A DNA stretch of 64,000 nucleotides, from positions 16,720,501 through 16,784,500 of the forward strand of contig OZ024724.1 in NCBI GenBank assembly GCA_964016875.1, given 5' to 3'. The position numbers and the translations under genes were made by a program. The notes beneath the pieces were generated by a model, which saw nothing but the letters and a program-made list of their open reading frames with translations, was not told where the DNA came from and ran no database searches. Source of the stretch: Fallopia convolvulus. Taxonomy: Eukaryota; Streptophyta; Magnoliopsida; Caryophyllales; Polygonaceae. This document shows, one piece after another, positions 22,889 to 38,018 of the stretch; within the stretch, counting starts at the first letter, position 1, and every line of letters begins with the position of its first letter.

Positions 22889-24066
22889 TGTAATATCCGC
22901 TAAATTTTAAATATAATAAAACGGTTATTTATTTTCATAATTTTTTTTTCTCTAAAATAGAGAATGTAATAATCTTAATAATCTCATATTACATTATAAG
23001 GTTATAAAAGTTACTACAATGACAATTAAAAATTTAATTAAACGTAGTAAGCAAGTGGGGTATAAATTTACATAATCGTTTCTCTTAAAATAGAGAGTTA
23101 AATATTTTTAATAAAATTATAAACATATTATAAAGGATTACTAAGGTGACAAATAAAAATTTCAAATAAATATAATTCATTATAATTTTTGGATTTATTA
23201 AATAATGGGCTATTACAAGGCTAGCAAAAATACAAGAAAAAACAAATAAATAGAGGCAAGAGCCGAGACCTCTTGCATCTCGCTCATAACACACATACTC
23301 CAAACCGCTAGGCCATTGTAACTTAACTACTCATAACCCCACCCTTTTAATTATAAACTCTACCAATTCTTCTTCTTCTTCAAAAGTCTGATATGTACCT
23401 GATTGAACTGACGTTAAACCAGTACCTCCATTAATGGCCTCCCAATCCTTCTTGTTACTTCAAAGACCATCCAAATCTATCATCATGCTTTGTCATCATC
23501 AAACAAACACAACAACACCCAATCCCCTTCAATCCCCCTTCCTTCCATAGGTCAAATTCATTCATGGTGGATCAAGGGAGGGTATCAATTTGTCTATTTA
23601 AAGGGTTGAAAATTCATTGTTCTACTCACAATTCACTTCTCCTCTCTTCTCCTAGCATAATTGCTCTCATTCCATCAAAATTTCAACTATAGAAACTCTT
23701 ATTTAAGTGCTGAATTTTTCCCCAAATCACCACAAAAATCCTAGTTCTTCACCCGGACCACCTTGGGCCGCCCCACCTGAGCCGCGTGCGCCACCCAGAG
23801 CCACGCCGGACCACCACCTGGCCACCGCCTGTCCTGCTGCCCCCTTGCCTGGTGTGCGTCCCCTCTGGCTCCTCCTTTGAAACACAAGCGTAGAATAAAT
23901 TCCAACACAAGGTTTAAATCTAATTCTGTTTAGTTATTTTAAACCCTTTACTTTTAATAAGAAGATATTATTATATCAATAAGAGATCCAAATACTTGGA
24001 AACAAAAATCAGATTTGATTTTATTATTGTCCTTGTACATAAATAGAATTAAATTAACATGCATGT
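22889..24066. mobile_element. Outer LTR-like sequence, left segment
   Basis: It begins TGTAATATCCGC, the start typical of gypsy LTRs, and runs into the Tekay-like insertion at 24067. A GC-rich run of CCACC/GCC words lies at 23755-23880. By TSD logic the sequence resumes at 52263-53705 and again at 63701, beyond which the window ends. No coding domain of this element was seen, so its family is inferred from the LTR start only. Confidence 0.5.
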
Positions 24067-24118
24067 TGTAACACCCCGACTTCCGACGAGATGCTACTTA
24101 CACTACAAAAAAAAGCGA

Positions 24119-24560
24119 ATTTAGCGACTATAAATACGGTCGCTAAATGCAAAATATGGTCGCTAAATGCATTTAGCGACCATATTGTGGTCGCTAAAAG
24201 GCCGATCACTAACCACTTGGCGACCATATGGTCGCTAAAATTAGCGACCATGGCGACCATATGGTCGCTATTTAGCGACCATGGTCGCCGTTGGTCGCCA
24301 CCAATGCAGCGACCAATCTAGCGACCACAACGACCACCTGGTCGCTGATGTTAGCGAGCATATGGTCGCCATGGTCGCCAAGTGTTTAGCGACCATATGG
24401 TCGCTAATTCTGGCTAAAAGATGGCGACAATTGGCGACCATATGGTCGCTAAAAGCACCAAAAAATGCACAGGGGACGCCTTTCTCTGGTTCAGAGGCGC
24501 ACGATCGTGCACAAAGGTGCACGATCATGTTGTAAATTAGCGACCAAATGGTCGCTAATT
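24119..24560. repeat. Left subterminal array of the CACTA palindrome
   Basis: About ten full or partial copies of AGCGACCATATGGTCGCT and half-sites (AGCGACCA, TGGTCGCT) are spaced 10-60 bp apart. By analogy with the TNPA sites of En/Spm they are likely binding sites for the element's own protein. Peptides of the ATIWSL type read across this array are artefacts. Confidence 0.85.
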
Positions 24561-24751
24561 GTTTTTAATTTAAAAAAATAATTACGAAATATTATAAATA
24601 ATTACGAATTAATATAAATATTTAATATTTAATGATTCATTAATTACTAGAAATTCATTAATTTCCATAAATTTCAATAATTTACATACATAAATTGATT
24701 AATTTACATAAATTTAAATAATTTACAATAACATAATTAAACTATGCTAAC

Positions 24752-27268
<2,517 letters not shown>

Positions 27269-27289
27269 AATAACACAACTAAAATTAAA

Positions 27290-27368
27290 CAACAACAAAC
27301 AACAACAACAACAACAACAACAACACAACTACAACAATTAACCAACAAAAACAAACAACAACAACATC

Positions 27369-27403
<35 letters not shown>

Positions 27404-27551
27404 TCAAACAACAACATCAAACAACAACAACAACAGCAATAAACTACAACAACATATCAACATCAAATCAACAACAACAATACCCTAAACAACAATTAAC
27501 CACTCTTTCAACAACACAACTACAACATAATCAAGAAACAACAACACCTTC

Positions 27552-27584
<33 letters not shown>

Positions 27585-27960
27585 CTCTTTCAACAAATTC
27601 AACTAAACAATCTCAAATTCAATTTCACAAATTTCTCAATCAATCAAATTTTCTCAATCAATTTCTCAAACAACAACAACTAAACAACAACAACTAAACA
27701 ACAACCCCTAAACAATACCAATTTCTCAAATTTTCTCAATCAATTTCTAAAATTTTCTCATTCAATTTCTCAATCAATTTCACCCTAAAAAAACCCCTAA
27801 ACAATACCAATTTTCTCAAACAACAACAATCCCTAAACAATACCAATTTTCTCAAACAACAACAAACCCTAAACAATACCAAATTTCTCAATCAACAAAT
27901 CCTAAACAATACAAACAACAAAAATCAATATCAAAACCAACAACAAATACACAAATCACT
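27290..27960 (-). repeat. Imperfect CAA-rich tract upstream of the TNPA-like start
   Basis: CAACAACAA runs alternate with TTTCTCAATCAA words. On the reverse strand the region lies between a probable untranslated exon (ending near 27968 at ATTT/GTAAGTG) and the coding start at 27268, so it is best read as leader intron. Confidence 0.7.
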
Positions 27961-27967
27961 TACAAAT

Positions 27968-28250
27968 AAATAGAGGGGTGCTCGGACGGGGAGGAGGAGG
28001 AGGCGGACGGACAGACGGAGGCGGAGCAGGCGGCGGACGGAGCAAGCGGAGGCGGAGCAGGAGGCGGACAGAGGAGGACGGAGCATTCGCTCGGAGAGGA
28101 GGAGGGAGAGGCGGTGTCGGAGAGGAGGAGGGCGAGCCGGTGCCGGAGAGGAGGCGGGCGAGGAATCGGTGAGAACGACAGAGGCGACGAGGAGTCGGAA
28201 GAGAGAGTGGGAGACGAGTCGGGAGAAATGAAGAAGGAGAACTGGTGTTC
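27968..28250 (-). other. Probable untranslated first exon of the TNPA-like gene
   Basis: GC- and purine-rich on the + strand (GGAGGCGGACGG words), so CT/CCG-rich as transcript, ending in a good donor ATTT/GTAAGTG. It lies directly downstream of the internal palindrome array. The 133-residue frame across it is Pro/Arg-rich low-complexity sequence, not a protein family. Confidence 0.45.
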
Positions 28251-28267
28251 TCCTTCTTATTCACATT

Positions 28268-28765
28268 CAGCGACCATATGGTCGCTACGTGTAAGTGAAT
28301 AAGGGGTGGGACCAGGTCGATATCTCGGCGACCATATGGTCGCAATTTAGCGACCATATGGTCGCTACTTGTAAGTGAATAAGGGGTGGGACTAGGTCGA
28401 TATCTCGGCGACCATATGGTCGCTAATTGTACCTAGCGACCATATGGTCGCAAATCGAAATATTTCGCGAAAAATCGAATTTTCAGATTTTTCCCCGCTT
28501 GGCGCCATAAATTTTGTTCTTGGCGACCATATGGTCGCTATTTACGAAATTAAATCAAACTACGCGCTAAAAAACTAAAGTTCGTGCTAAAATTTTAGAT
28601 ATAGCGACCATATGGTCGCTAATTCTGGCCCAAAGCTGGCGACCATATGGTCGCTAAAAGCACCAAAAAACGCACGGGGGACGCCTTTCTCTGGTTCAAA
28701 GGCGCACGATCGTGCACAATGGTGCACGATCATGTCATAAATCAGCGACCATATGGTCGCTATAT
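28268..28765. repeat. Internal array of the CACTA palindrome
   Basis: Eight or more copies of GCGACCATATGGTCGC occur between the orphan ORF and the TNPA-like leader exon. Segment 28610-28765 is a near copy of 24403-24560 at the left terminus, including CACGATCGTGCACAA and the flanking palindromes. The position suggests an operator or promoter for the TNPA-like gene. Confidence 0.85.
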
Positions 28766-29080
28766 CCAACTGTACATTTAAACAAACACTTTCTACCAAT
28801 AATATTTGGGTCAAGGACTGAAATGGGATAAAACGTACGAGTTCGAATGGGACATCCAACTACAAGCCGTCTTAGTACATCGGAATATATGGTAAATGAT
28901 AATAATTTCATTAATGATTCCAAACGAAACCAAGTTACAAACAACTTCATTGGTTCCAAACGAAACCAAGTTACAAACACTAGCTTGCGACCTAAGTACA
29001 TTAAACGAAGTGACAAACAACTAAATCAAACAACACAAAGTGAAGGGAAACATAAACAAACAACTACAATTAACGAACTC

Positions 29081-29392
29081 TCATGTTGTACGTGGAATAT
29101 AAACTGCCCGGATCTCAGCACCTTGGATCACGCGAAGCTGCACAACCGTTTCTCTAGCTGCAATACGATCGGTGATGTCGTCGCCGTTCAAGAAAAAATG
29201 GCTATAACCTGTTGGTGCTCCCCCGGGAGATACTGTCCAATCATCGATGACTAGTCTTAATTGTAGATTTGGTGAAGCGCTCCACTGGGTTCTTGTCTCC
29301 CTATCCCCACGCACACGCACAATGGAGAAATTGATGAATTCAGGAGCTAAGGCGGTCATTCGCCTAGTACACGCTCTCCTGCTCTGAGCCAT
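29081..29392 (-). CDS. Orphan 103-residue ORF within the CACTA element
   Basis: An intact frame starting MAQSRRACTRRMTALAPEFI and ending AEIRAVYIPRTT. It has alternating hydrophobic beta-type segments (NLQLRLVIDDWTVS, VVQLRVIQGAEIRAVYI) and no recognised motif. It lies between the TNP2-like and TNPA-like genes on the same strand. Low stop density and normal composition favour a real coding exon, perhaps a small third CACTA protein or part of a spliced gene; chance cannot be excluded. Confidence 0.45.
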   Translation of the reverse strand: MAQSRRACTRRMTALAPEFINFSIVRVRGDRETRTQWSASPNLQLRLVIDDWTVSPGGAPTGYSHFFLNGDDITDRIAARETVVQLRVIQGAEIRAVYIPRTT

Positions 29393-29514
29393 TTGAGGAA
29401 GGAAGTTTTAGGTCGGATTTGAGGTGAGGATGAGCTTCAGGTGAAGATGGGGAGTTTTCACTTGGAAGGCATTTCAGCATTGGAGGTGGTTATCTCCTTT
29501 TATGGTTGGAAAGG

Positions 29515-29672
29515 ATGGAAAAACAATAGTATTATCAGAAAAGTGAATGGCAAAAAAATAGTGTTATCAGAAAAGTGAATGGCAAAAAAATAGTGTTATC
29601 AGAAAAGTGAATGACAAATTAAAACAATAGTGTTATCAGAAAAGTGAATGGCAAAACAATAGTGTTATTCTG
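29515..29672. repeat. 34-bp tandem repeat downstream of TNP2-like gene
   Basis: Five copies of a unit containing GTGTTATCAGAAAAGTGAAT with AAAACAATA or AAAAAAATA spacers. It directly follows the TNP2 stop codon on the reverse strand. Confidence 0.85.
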
Positions 29673-29673
29673 A

Positions 29674-32600
29674 TTACATGTCTTCCTCATCTGTATCCGT
29701 CTCACTCTCAAACAAACCCTCAGACGTTTCAGTAGACGTCTCTTCTTGATCCTCAACGACATGATCCTCTCCGTTTGGGTCGTTTAACGGACCGAGTGGA
29801 TAATTATCTTCTGTACTGTCGTCGATAACTCGTGGAAAGGAAGAATCATGTTGAAATGCCTCCTCAACGGCAACGCCCCTTGACCCACTCTCATGAGGGT
29901 CTACGCACGTACCTTCATCGGGCCACACTCGTGACTTCACTTTACAGACCGCTCTCCAATCAGCATCTGCACGCCTCACCTTTGGGTAATCGAGGAAATA
30001 AACTTGAGTGGATTGATGTGCTAATATGTAACGATCTTTTGTTCTCAACATTTTATGTCGATGAACATCGACAAGCTTTAGGTGAGGGTGAATGCGTGTT
30101 CCCCCACGACTTATAGTGTCAAACCACGAACAATTAAAGACAATAGGACGCTTTATGGTTGGAGATAGGTAATGCAGCTCAATGATTTCATCTAGCACAC
30201 CATAGAAGTCTTCCTCGTCGGTGCCGAAGCTTTGTCCTAGAACACAAACTCCACTACTGTCAGTGGCTCTGGTTGATGCGTGTGCCCTCATGTGGAATCG
30301 GTAACCATTGACAAAGTAACCAGGATATGTCCTTACTTTTTTAGAGGGTCCACGAGCAAGTGTTGCAATGTTAGGATCTGTAACTGCCGGACTATCGGCC
30401 TGCATGCAATTTTAAATCAGCATGTATATACAATTTCGGATTCAACATAAAAATGTACATTTTGAAACTAAATAGAAATTAATATAAGAAATCCTTACAT
30501 GGGAGTAAAACCAGAGGCGAAGTGTCTTTCCAAAATGTTTTGCTCTTCAGCATCGGTTATTGTTGGATTTGACGACCGCACGAAGTTTGTCAAATAGTAC
30601 CTACGACAGAGTAATTGAATGAAATACATACTTTATATATATCGAACCAAAATTAGTTGAGATTATAGAAACGTACTCAATATAGGGTTCCACTTCGACG
30701 CAATTCATGAGAATGTAAGTTTGGATCACATGGAATTCATCATCTGTGAGGAAACGACCAGTTGATCTGCCCAGGGTTCGACCAATTGTTGTGAAAATAG
30801 ACAAATCGCCCGGATCAACCCCAACTAGAAGTGTGCAACTGACGTTGCGGGCGTTATCCATATGAGTACTCGCCACATGTGAGCTAAAATAATACGAGGA
30901 GAATGTGGACGTCTTCTTAACGAGAAAGGCACTACAAATTGACCCCTCAACATGGGCTTTGTTGCCAACTGAGGCCTTCAGCCTTTTTAAGAGCCTACAT
31001 GATATACATTGAAAACCATTAATATTTATTATACAAGTTAATTATATGAATCCAAAACTGAACAACTGCATACAACTATACGTACCTTTCTTCTGGATAC
31101 ATCCATCTATAACTGACAGGGCCACAAGTGAAGCTTCCCGTGGCAGATGAATAGGCAAGTGCTCCATTGAATCAAATAGCGCAGGGGGAAAGATGCGCTC
31201 CAACTTGCACAAAATTATTGGTATTTCCTTGTGCAATTGCATAACCACCTCAGGCTTCAGCTCGTAACACGTCAAGTCTCTGAAGAACGCACTTAGCTGA
31301 GCTATGGGCTCCCATACTTTGTCATCAAGAAATGGACGAAAAGCAACAGGCATCAACCTTTGCATGAACACATGACAATCATGACTCTTCATCCCAAAGA
31401 GCCTAAGCTTGTGCAAGTCAATGCAGCGGCTCAAGTTGGAGACGTAGCCATCCGGGAATTTTACGGATCTCAACCAATCTAGAAGCACTTGTTTTTCATG
31501 ACGATCTAGTGCATAGCAAGCCTTTGGGTACCTATTGTCCTCCTCATCAGGTTCCAACTCCGGACGCTTGCACAATTCCTTTATATCCTTTCTAGTAAAC
31601 CACTTGTCTTTCGACTTCCCCGGAACATCGAGAATGGTGAAGAAAATATTATCGAAGACATTTTTCTCAATGTGCATGACATCTAAATCATGTCTTACCA
31701 ACAGACTAGGCCAGTAAGGTAGGTCCCAGAAAATGCTTTTCTTCTTCCAACCCGAACCTCTACTGACCGCGGCATTGTGCTCCTCAGCTCCCACTTCAAT
31801 TATCTTCATCAAGCCCATATTGTTTATCTGGTCTAATATCTCGTATCCATCACAAAGTACCGGGGGACCACGACGCTCCCGTCTACCTTTCTTGAAATCA
31901 GTCTTGTTGTTTCGGAAGCGATGATCAGGTTCTGTAAACTTCCTGTGACAATCGAACCAGCACATTTTGTGTCCATGTGTTAGATAAAATGCATCAGTGT
32001 CCTCCATACAATAAGGACACGCGTATTTCCCAGAAGTGCTCCAACCTACACAAACATATATTTTGTATCACACATTAATTAAAGTTCACAAATCATATAT
32101 ATGCATTAATATTATATATAATAGTCTCAAATTAATTAGCATATGTAAAATTAACAACATACCAAACAACATCAAATATGTGGGGAAGTCACTAATAGTC
32201 CATATTACAGCTGCACGCAACACAAAATTCTGCTTCCTCCAAGAATCGTATGTGCATACCCCATTAAGCCACAAATCCTTCAGCTCGGCTATCAACGGCT
32301 GCAAGTAGACATCCAACCTCTGCTTCGGGCTCTTCGGTCCAGGTACAATAACCGTCAAAAACATAACCTCTTCTCGCATACACATCGACGGTGGAAGGTT
32401 GTAGGGTGTTAGAATCACAGGCCAACATGAGTACTGGCGCCCGGACGCCCCGAACGGATTGAAACCGTCCGTGCAGAAGCCTAGTCTTACATTTCGTGTT
32501 TCTGATGCAAAATCTGGCCACACAGCATTGAAGTGCCTCCATGCCTTTGCATCTGAAGGATGTCTCATCACCCCATCTTGTGCGTGCTCTGCATGCCATC

Positions 32601-33504
32601 TCATGTGTTCGGAAGTCATCACAGATGCGTACAACCTCTGCAACCGTGGAGTTATTGGCAAGTAAAACATAGGAGAATAGGGAATGAGCTTTGTCTTGCC
32701 TTGCTTCCATCTAGGATAGTCACATATCTTGCATGCCGCGTATTCTGCATCTGCACCCAAATATATCATGCAAGAGTTTGGACAACAATCAATCATCTCG
32801 TAAGGAAGACCGAGACCCTCAACCAATTTTTTCGTGTCATAAAACGTGGCTGGTAATGTCGTCTCCGGGTGAGAAACGCGTCCGCAAAAATCCGAGATCA
32901 TGTCATATCCGCGCTCCGTCATCCTCAGCTTAGACTTTAGGCTCAGTAGCTCAGTCACAGCCTCCAACTGCGTCATATCACATCCAGGCCACAAAGGCCT
33001 ATTTGCGGCCGACAACATGTCGTACATACGCTGTGCATAGGGATTGGGCGCTTCATTATAATATTGCTCCCCTTGCTCATCCCTTATATTCGCATTCTGC
33101 ACGGGATCTTCAGCAGTGTAATCACTTCGGCCATAATTAAAACCATCATATACCATTTGTTCCATTCGATTATCATTCCCACCATTTAATGGTGGTGCTG
33201 GATCGGAACTGCTACAACCTTCATGCTGTCTAGACTCGACCAACAATTCAGTGAACCTTTCATCTGTCTCCCCGTGCGAAACCCAATGGTAATAGTTCGT
33301 AACAAAACCTTCCTTAACAAGGTGATAATGCACATCATCCGCATATTTCATTTTCTTATTCTTGCACCTCCGACACGGACACCTTAATTCGGATGGGTTA
33401 TAGGACGACATAGATCTGCAGAATTCCATAAATTGCTGTACACCAGCTAAAAATTCGTTGTTAAAAAAACCATCTATATTACGCACATACATCCACTCAC
33501 GCAT
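29674..33504 (-). pseudogene. TNP2-like CACTA transposase (Transposase_21 family), frameshifted
   Basis: Exons on the reverse strand: 33504-32163, 32045-31086, 30994-30677, 30600-30499, 30399-29674. The order is the N-terminal transposase-associated region (MREWMYVRNIDGF, a cysteine set in RCPCRRCKNKK), the Transposase_21 core (LMLFG-WSTSGKYACPYCMED and DVMHIEKNVFDNI), the DUF4218 region (HKEIPIILCKLERIFPPALF), then a DUF4216 region (YFVNGYRFHMRAHAS and FDTISRGGTRIHPHLK) and an acidic tail. Near 31119-31126 one base is missing: the expected GPVSYRWMYPEER lies one frame away from LPREASLVA. The join between the last two exons is out of phase in my model. By family it is the catalytic subunit. 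Confidence 0.85.
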
Positions 33505-33554
33505 TTTTTTCCTTCCTGCATTTCAAAATAAGAATACAGTTAAATTAATTCAAA

Positions 33555-34444
33555 TGCATTTAGCGACCATATGGACGCTAATTAGCGATCATATGGTCGC
33601 TAATATTAATTTAGCGACCATATGGTCGCTAATTAGCGTCCATATGGTCGCCAACTTCAGAACAGTAGAACAAACAATTACAACATAACCAATTGCTATT
33701 TGCGGTAAAATTATGTAACACAATCTCTTATAAATATATAAACGAAAGCTTTCTACCGTCAATATTTATCTAAAACAATATAATGACGGAATGAAAAATA
33801 TGAATAAGATTTAAATACATACCTTTAGTGAGGATGTCGGTAAAATTTGACGGAATTTCTTCCCAAAATCAATTCACAGTTGTGGTTGATTTTTTCTCTC
33901 TTTTGTGAATATTTTGGAAGAGAGCGGAATGAGAGTGAAGTTGTGTTGAAGCGGAATGAGAGTGCATTTTTTAGCGGAATGAGAATGCAATATATGCTGA
34001 AATGGCGGGAATTTTACCAATTAGTGGTTTTAGCGACCATATGGTCGCCAAAAAAGCGGGATATTACCCGCCAAAATAGATGTGGCGCGCCAAAACATGC
34101 GACCACGTCAACGACCAACTGGTCGCTAAAGTTTGCGACCATGTGGTCGCTAAAACGTTGGCGATCATATGGTCGCAGGGATGTGTTTTACTAGTTGCGA
34201 CCATATGGTCGCTACATGCTGGCGGGAAATTAGCCCGCGCACCTATTGCGACTATAAAGGCCTAGCAACCACATGGTCGCCAATTTTAGCGACCATGTGG
34301 TCGCTAATTTGGTTTTATTTTTTTTCCCGTTTTGACGACCAGATTTGCGACCATTGGCGTCCATATGGTCGCAAATTAGCGACCATATTTCGTGGTCGCT
34401 AAAATATGGACATATGGTCGCTAAATCTGCAAAATGGTGTAGTG
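33555..34444. repeat. Right subterminal array of the CACTA palindrome
   Basis: About fifteen full, diverged or half copies of the GCGACCATATGGTCGC palindrome occur at 33558-33650 and 34030-34430. A region with few copies lies between them (33660-34020), where the TNP2 transcript should begin. Density is highest in the last 400 bp before the terminus. Confidence 0.85.
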
Positions 34445-36423
34445 TTAGAAATAGACCTTACTAGGTACTATTTAAGTAGGTTGACAACTACACTTTAGGT
34501 TCTTGCAACGCGGGCACGACGAGAAAACTTAATAAAAAAATCCAACCTTTCTTTTTATAAAAATACAGAAAACGTAGTTATGCATGTATTCTCGAAAACA
34601 TAAATATTCAAATCCGAGGAATCACTACTAACAATAAATTATTCGAGGAAACAAAGACAAGTAATAAATAAATACTAACTCCATCATAATAGCAAAACCA
34701 ACATCCTAGAAAATCATAAATAAACTAACGTAAACCCGTCCCTACTATGACACGCGCTCTTCACCGCTCCGCCCCGCCATCTGGCCTCGGTTCCTGCACG
34801 GTTCCCTGATTCATACCTTGAACTGAAAAATATTCCCCGAAGGGTCAGCTACAAATCTATCATGTTAGAAAGAATACGAAAATTGCAAGACGTTTTTAAA
34901 AGCATTTCTAGAGTCAACATCCAGATCCACAATCACAATCATAACTCTAAAGGCCAATACCTAAATTAGTCATAATCAGTCTCACATAGCCACATACACA
35001 TTCACAAACACAACCTTATAACAATGCAATTCCTCCATCTCACAATCTGACTTTCAAGGCGCTCATCGCCGCGCCGAGTGCAGAGGCAGGCCCTCTCACT
35101 CCACTTCACAATCTCCCTTCTAACCCCGGCTAAGCCTCCACTGGAGCACTTGACAAAACACATAGATGATAATTTTCATTTTGAAGGGGCGTGGTTTCCC
35201 GGTCACACGGATCATACATAGCCAACTCTTACTCAACGCCAGCTACGATGGGCCGTGTTGGAAACGGTACCAACACAGAGAAAACGATCCAAAAATATCC
35301 TTCCGATAAAATACATTCAAAACCATTTTACACACACAACGATTCATGAAGTTCAAAATAGTTTAAAAAGGTATTCAACACTAGTTCCCAAAACCCGCCC
35401 TACAATAACAGTATGCAATCTAACAGGATAGAGAAGAATCAAGCAAGTCGAAAACGACTTACCTCGAACAAGGATTCTTTGGCGTGGACAAACTAAGATC
35501 TTGAGCAAAATCAGTTCCCTAAGCATAATAATGAGCACACTTAAAGTATTTGATCAATCACACCCATTATCATAATGGGTATCAACTCTATAATTTATAC
35601 AAAGGATTTATCTACCCCCACCAACTACTAACATAATTATGTTAATAATATAAGGGATCCCAACCCCCTATTAATATACGTACCTCTAGCCTTCATTTTC
35701 ACAAAGATTATTAATCAATACCTACTAATTAACACCAACCTACACTACAATTTTCAAACCAAACCCAACCTCCCAAATTCATGAAAACCGGCCAAACCCA
35801 CATCCTTTAAGTGGACAATTAAACACGGCCAAGTTCAACCATCTCCCACATTACTCTTTCGGAAAAAAAACGTAGCAAGGGCCCACCGCCCTTTTCCTTT
35901 TGACCACTTACGGTCAACTCCTTCTTCTTCCTCTAGCTACTGCACCTCGCAAACCTCGACCCGACCTTCCCACCCATACCTGCTAAAATAACTTGTCTTC
36001 TGCAATCTTACTAGGACTCCTCCCGACGCCCTCACACCACTCCGTAACCGGATAATAACTAGATCAACGAAAGGATGGAACAAAGGATGGTTCGGTTCTT
36101 ACCGGAACGACGATCGGAACAATGATTCGTCGGCCTGCAACGGCGACTCGAACGAAAACAAAAGATCAGCGGTTGGACGGCCACTGATGAAGAAGGGACG
36201 ACCCGCGCAGACGAGGTTGGCGACATGGCAGCGGCTCGACTTGGCAACACCGAGGATTACGCCGTAACCAAAACAGTACACACACTCCGACGCCAGATAA
36301 CTAGTCGACGACAACGCAGAGGTTAGCGAAAACTGACAGCGAACGGTAGCGAACGAATCGGACCCTGAACAAGCTTCCCTGGCGTCGACAACCACCCAAA
36401 GGATGAGCGTTGTAACGGACTTT

Positions 36424-38018
36424 TGATGGTATTTTCGGTGGTCGTTATACCTATCAAAGAATCCTAACTTAAGCAACTCAGTAGAGCGGTAAGTAAGGGT
36501 CGATCCCACAAAGACTCGTGTAAATATGTTATTGCTTATGTGCCAAGTAACGAATATGGGGGGTTTGTAATTGTAGATTCTAAACTACTATGCAAAATAG
36601 AAAACTATCTAAGAATGCAAAAGATGGTTTAAATCAATTAAGGAACAAGCGTGTTCAACTAGTTACATCCATCATAGATATGCTTATTGATAATTGATTC
36701 TCTTGATTCTCAATTCCCTTGAATAATCTACCGTGGATTATTATCCAAAACTTTATATTTAGTTGAAAGAGCTAACAGTCTGAACAACCCTAATCATCTA
36801 ACAACCTAGAACAACGTCTAGATTCAATCAAACGACAACTTTAAGTCCAAAGTATCGATAGAAACAAATACTCAACGCAAACAACTAATCAAGTTATCCG
36901 TGGTCTATTCCCTCTACAACTGAATAGCCCGAACGAGTCTAAACAATTATAGTTGCTACTTTATCCAATCAATCCCGAACGGGACTTGATCAGATTAGTT
37001 GTAAATTAACCTAGAAATTCTATTAGGTGGCCAATCTAGCAAAACCCTAGAATAATTCTGATTCAATTAAGCACAGGGAATAAAACCTATTCAAGTTGAT
37101 GAGAATCAATCAAACCTCACAATATTATGCAATCTATGATTTCAGTAACTAGTCAAACACAATAAATTTAGCAATGCATAATTGAATTAACAACAAACTT
37201 ACAAAGGTTCAAAGGTTCTTCCTTGAGAGAAAATCCTCTCCAAAGAAACCCTAGCCTCCAAAGTTGATCAAAAGTTTATTAAAATAAACTAACATAAGGT
37301 TTATATATGTCCTCTAAAATAACCCTCAAAAAGTCTATCATTAAGCCACTACTCGGATGATATAACCCAAGCCCAAAAATCAAGCCCAATGATTGTTCGC
37401 GTGAAAGCTCCGATTGCTCGGGTTGCATGAGGATTGCGCGGCCGAGCAATTTTCATCCTGCGCAATCGCCCCTCAGTTGGAATTGCGCGTCTTAGCCTCT
37501 GAAGTGCGTGGCCGAGCAATTGTCATCCCGCGCAATTGCCTCGGTTCAGCATTCAGGCGTCACTTCAGAGGCTATTTTGACCCACTTAGAGTTGGAATTT
37601 GGACTCGTAGTAAAAATATGAATTGTAGCTCTTTGAATTTGCTTTCCATTGATACCAAATTGAGCCTCATAAGAGAACTATAGCTCCCAAACCAAGCATT
37701 GTAAGATAGAGGTGTTGAAACAAGAACTCCAATGCATAGCCCGGGTTTAAGCGTTCTTTTCACACAAGCTCTTGGGCGTTAACTCTTCTAATCTTCACTT
37801 GTATCACTATAAGCTTCATCAAAATCTACCACAATTATCTAAGATCCATCCCATCCATGCTTGTTTACCTAAAGATCTGCAAAACCGAACAAAACAAGCG
37901 CAACTACCCAAAAACACAAGTTCCTAGAAACTAAAATAAAACCAACTAAAACTAACTAAAACTTATGCAAAATAAACATAAATATGCATCCTAAACACTA
38001 CCTAAATGCAAGCTATCA
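36424..38018 (-). repeat. 3' LTR of Athila element 1
   Basis: It is nearly identical to 40955-42541. TATA-like TATATAAAC (reverse strand) lies at 37297-37310. A GCGCAATT/GGCCGAGCAATT palindromic cluster lies at 37428-37552, upstream of that box in element sense. Confidence 0.92.

Noticed and set aside
24054..24535. Overlapping frames on both strands with ATIWSL/SDHMVA repeats
   Set aside because: They read through the palindromic subterminal array of the CACTA element; the same peptides appear on both strands because the DNA word is palindromic.
27978..28357. Pro/Arg-rich and Gly/Arg-rich frames on both strands
   Set aside because: They are low-complexity purine-rich sequence best read as the untranslated leader exon of the TNPA-like gene.
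34436..35500. Independent repeat or gene resembling 48340-49400
   Set aside because: It is fully explained as the U5/R part of the 3' LTR of the Tekay-like element after the CACTA insertion.
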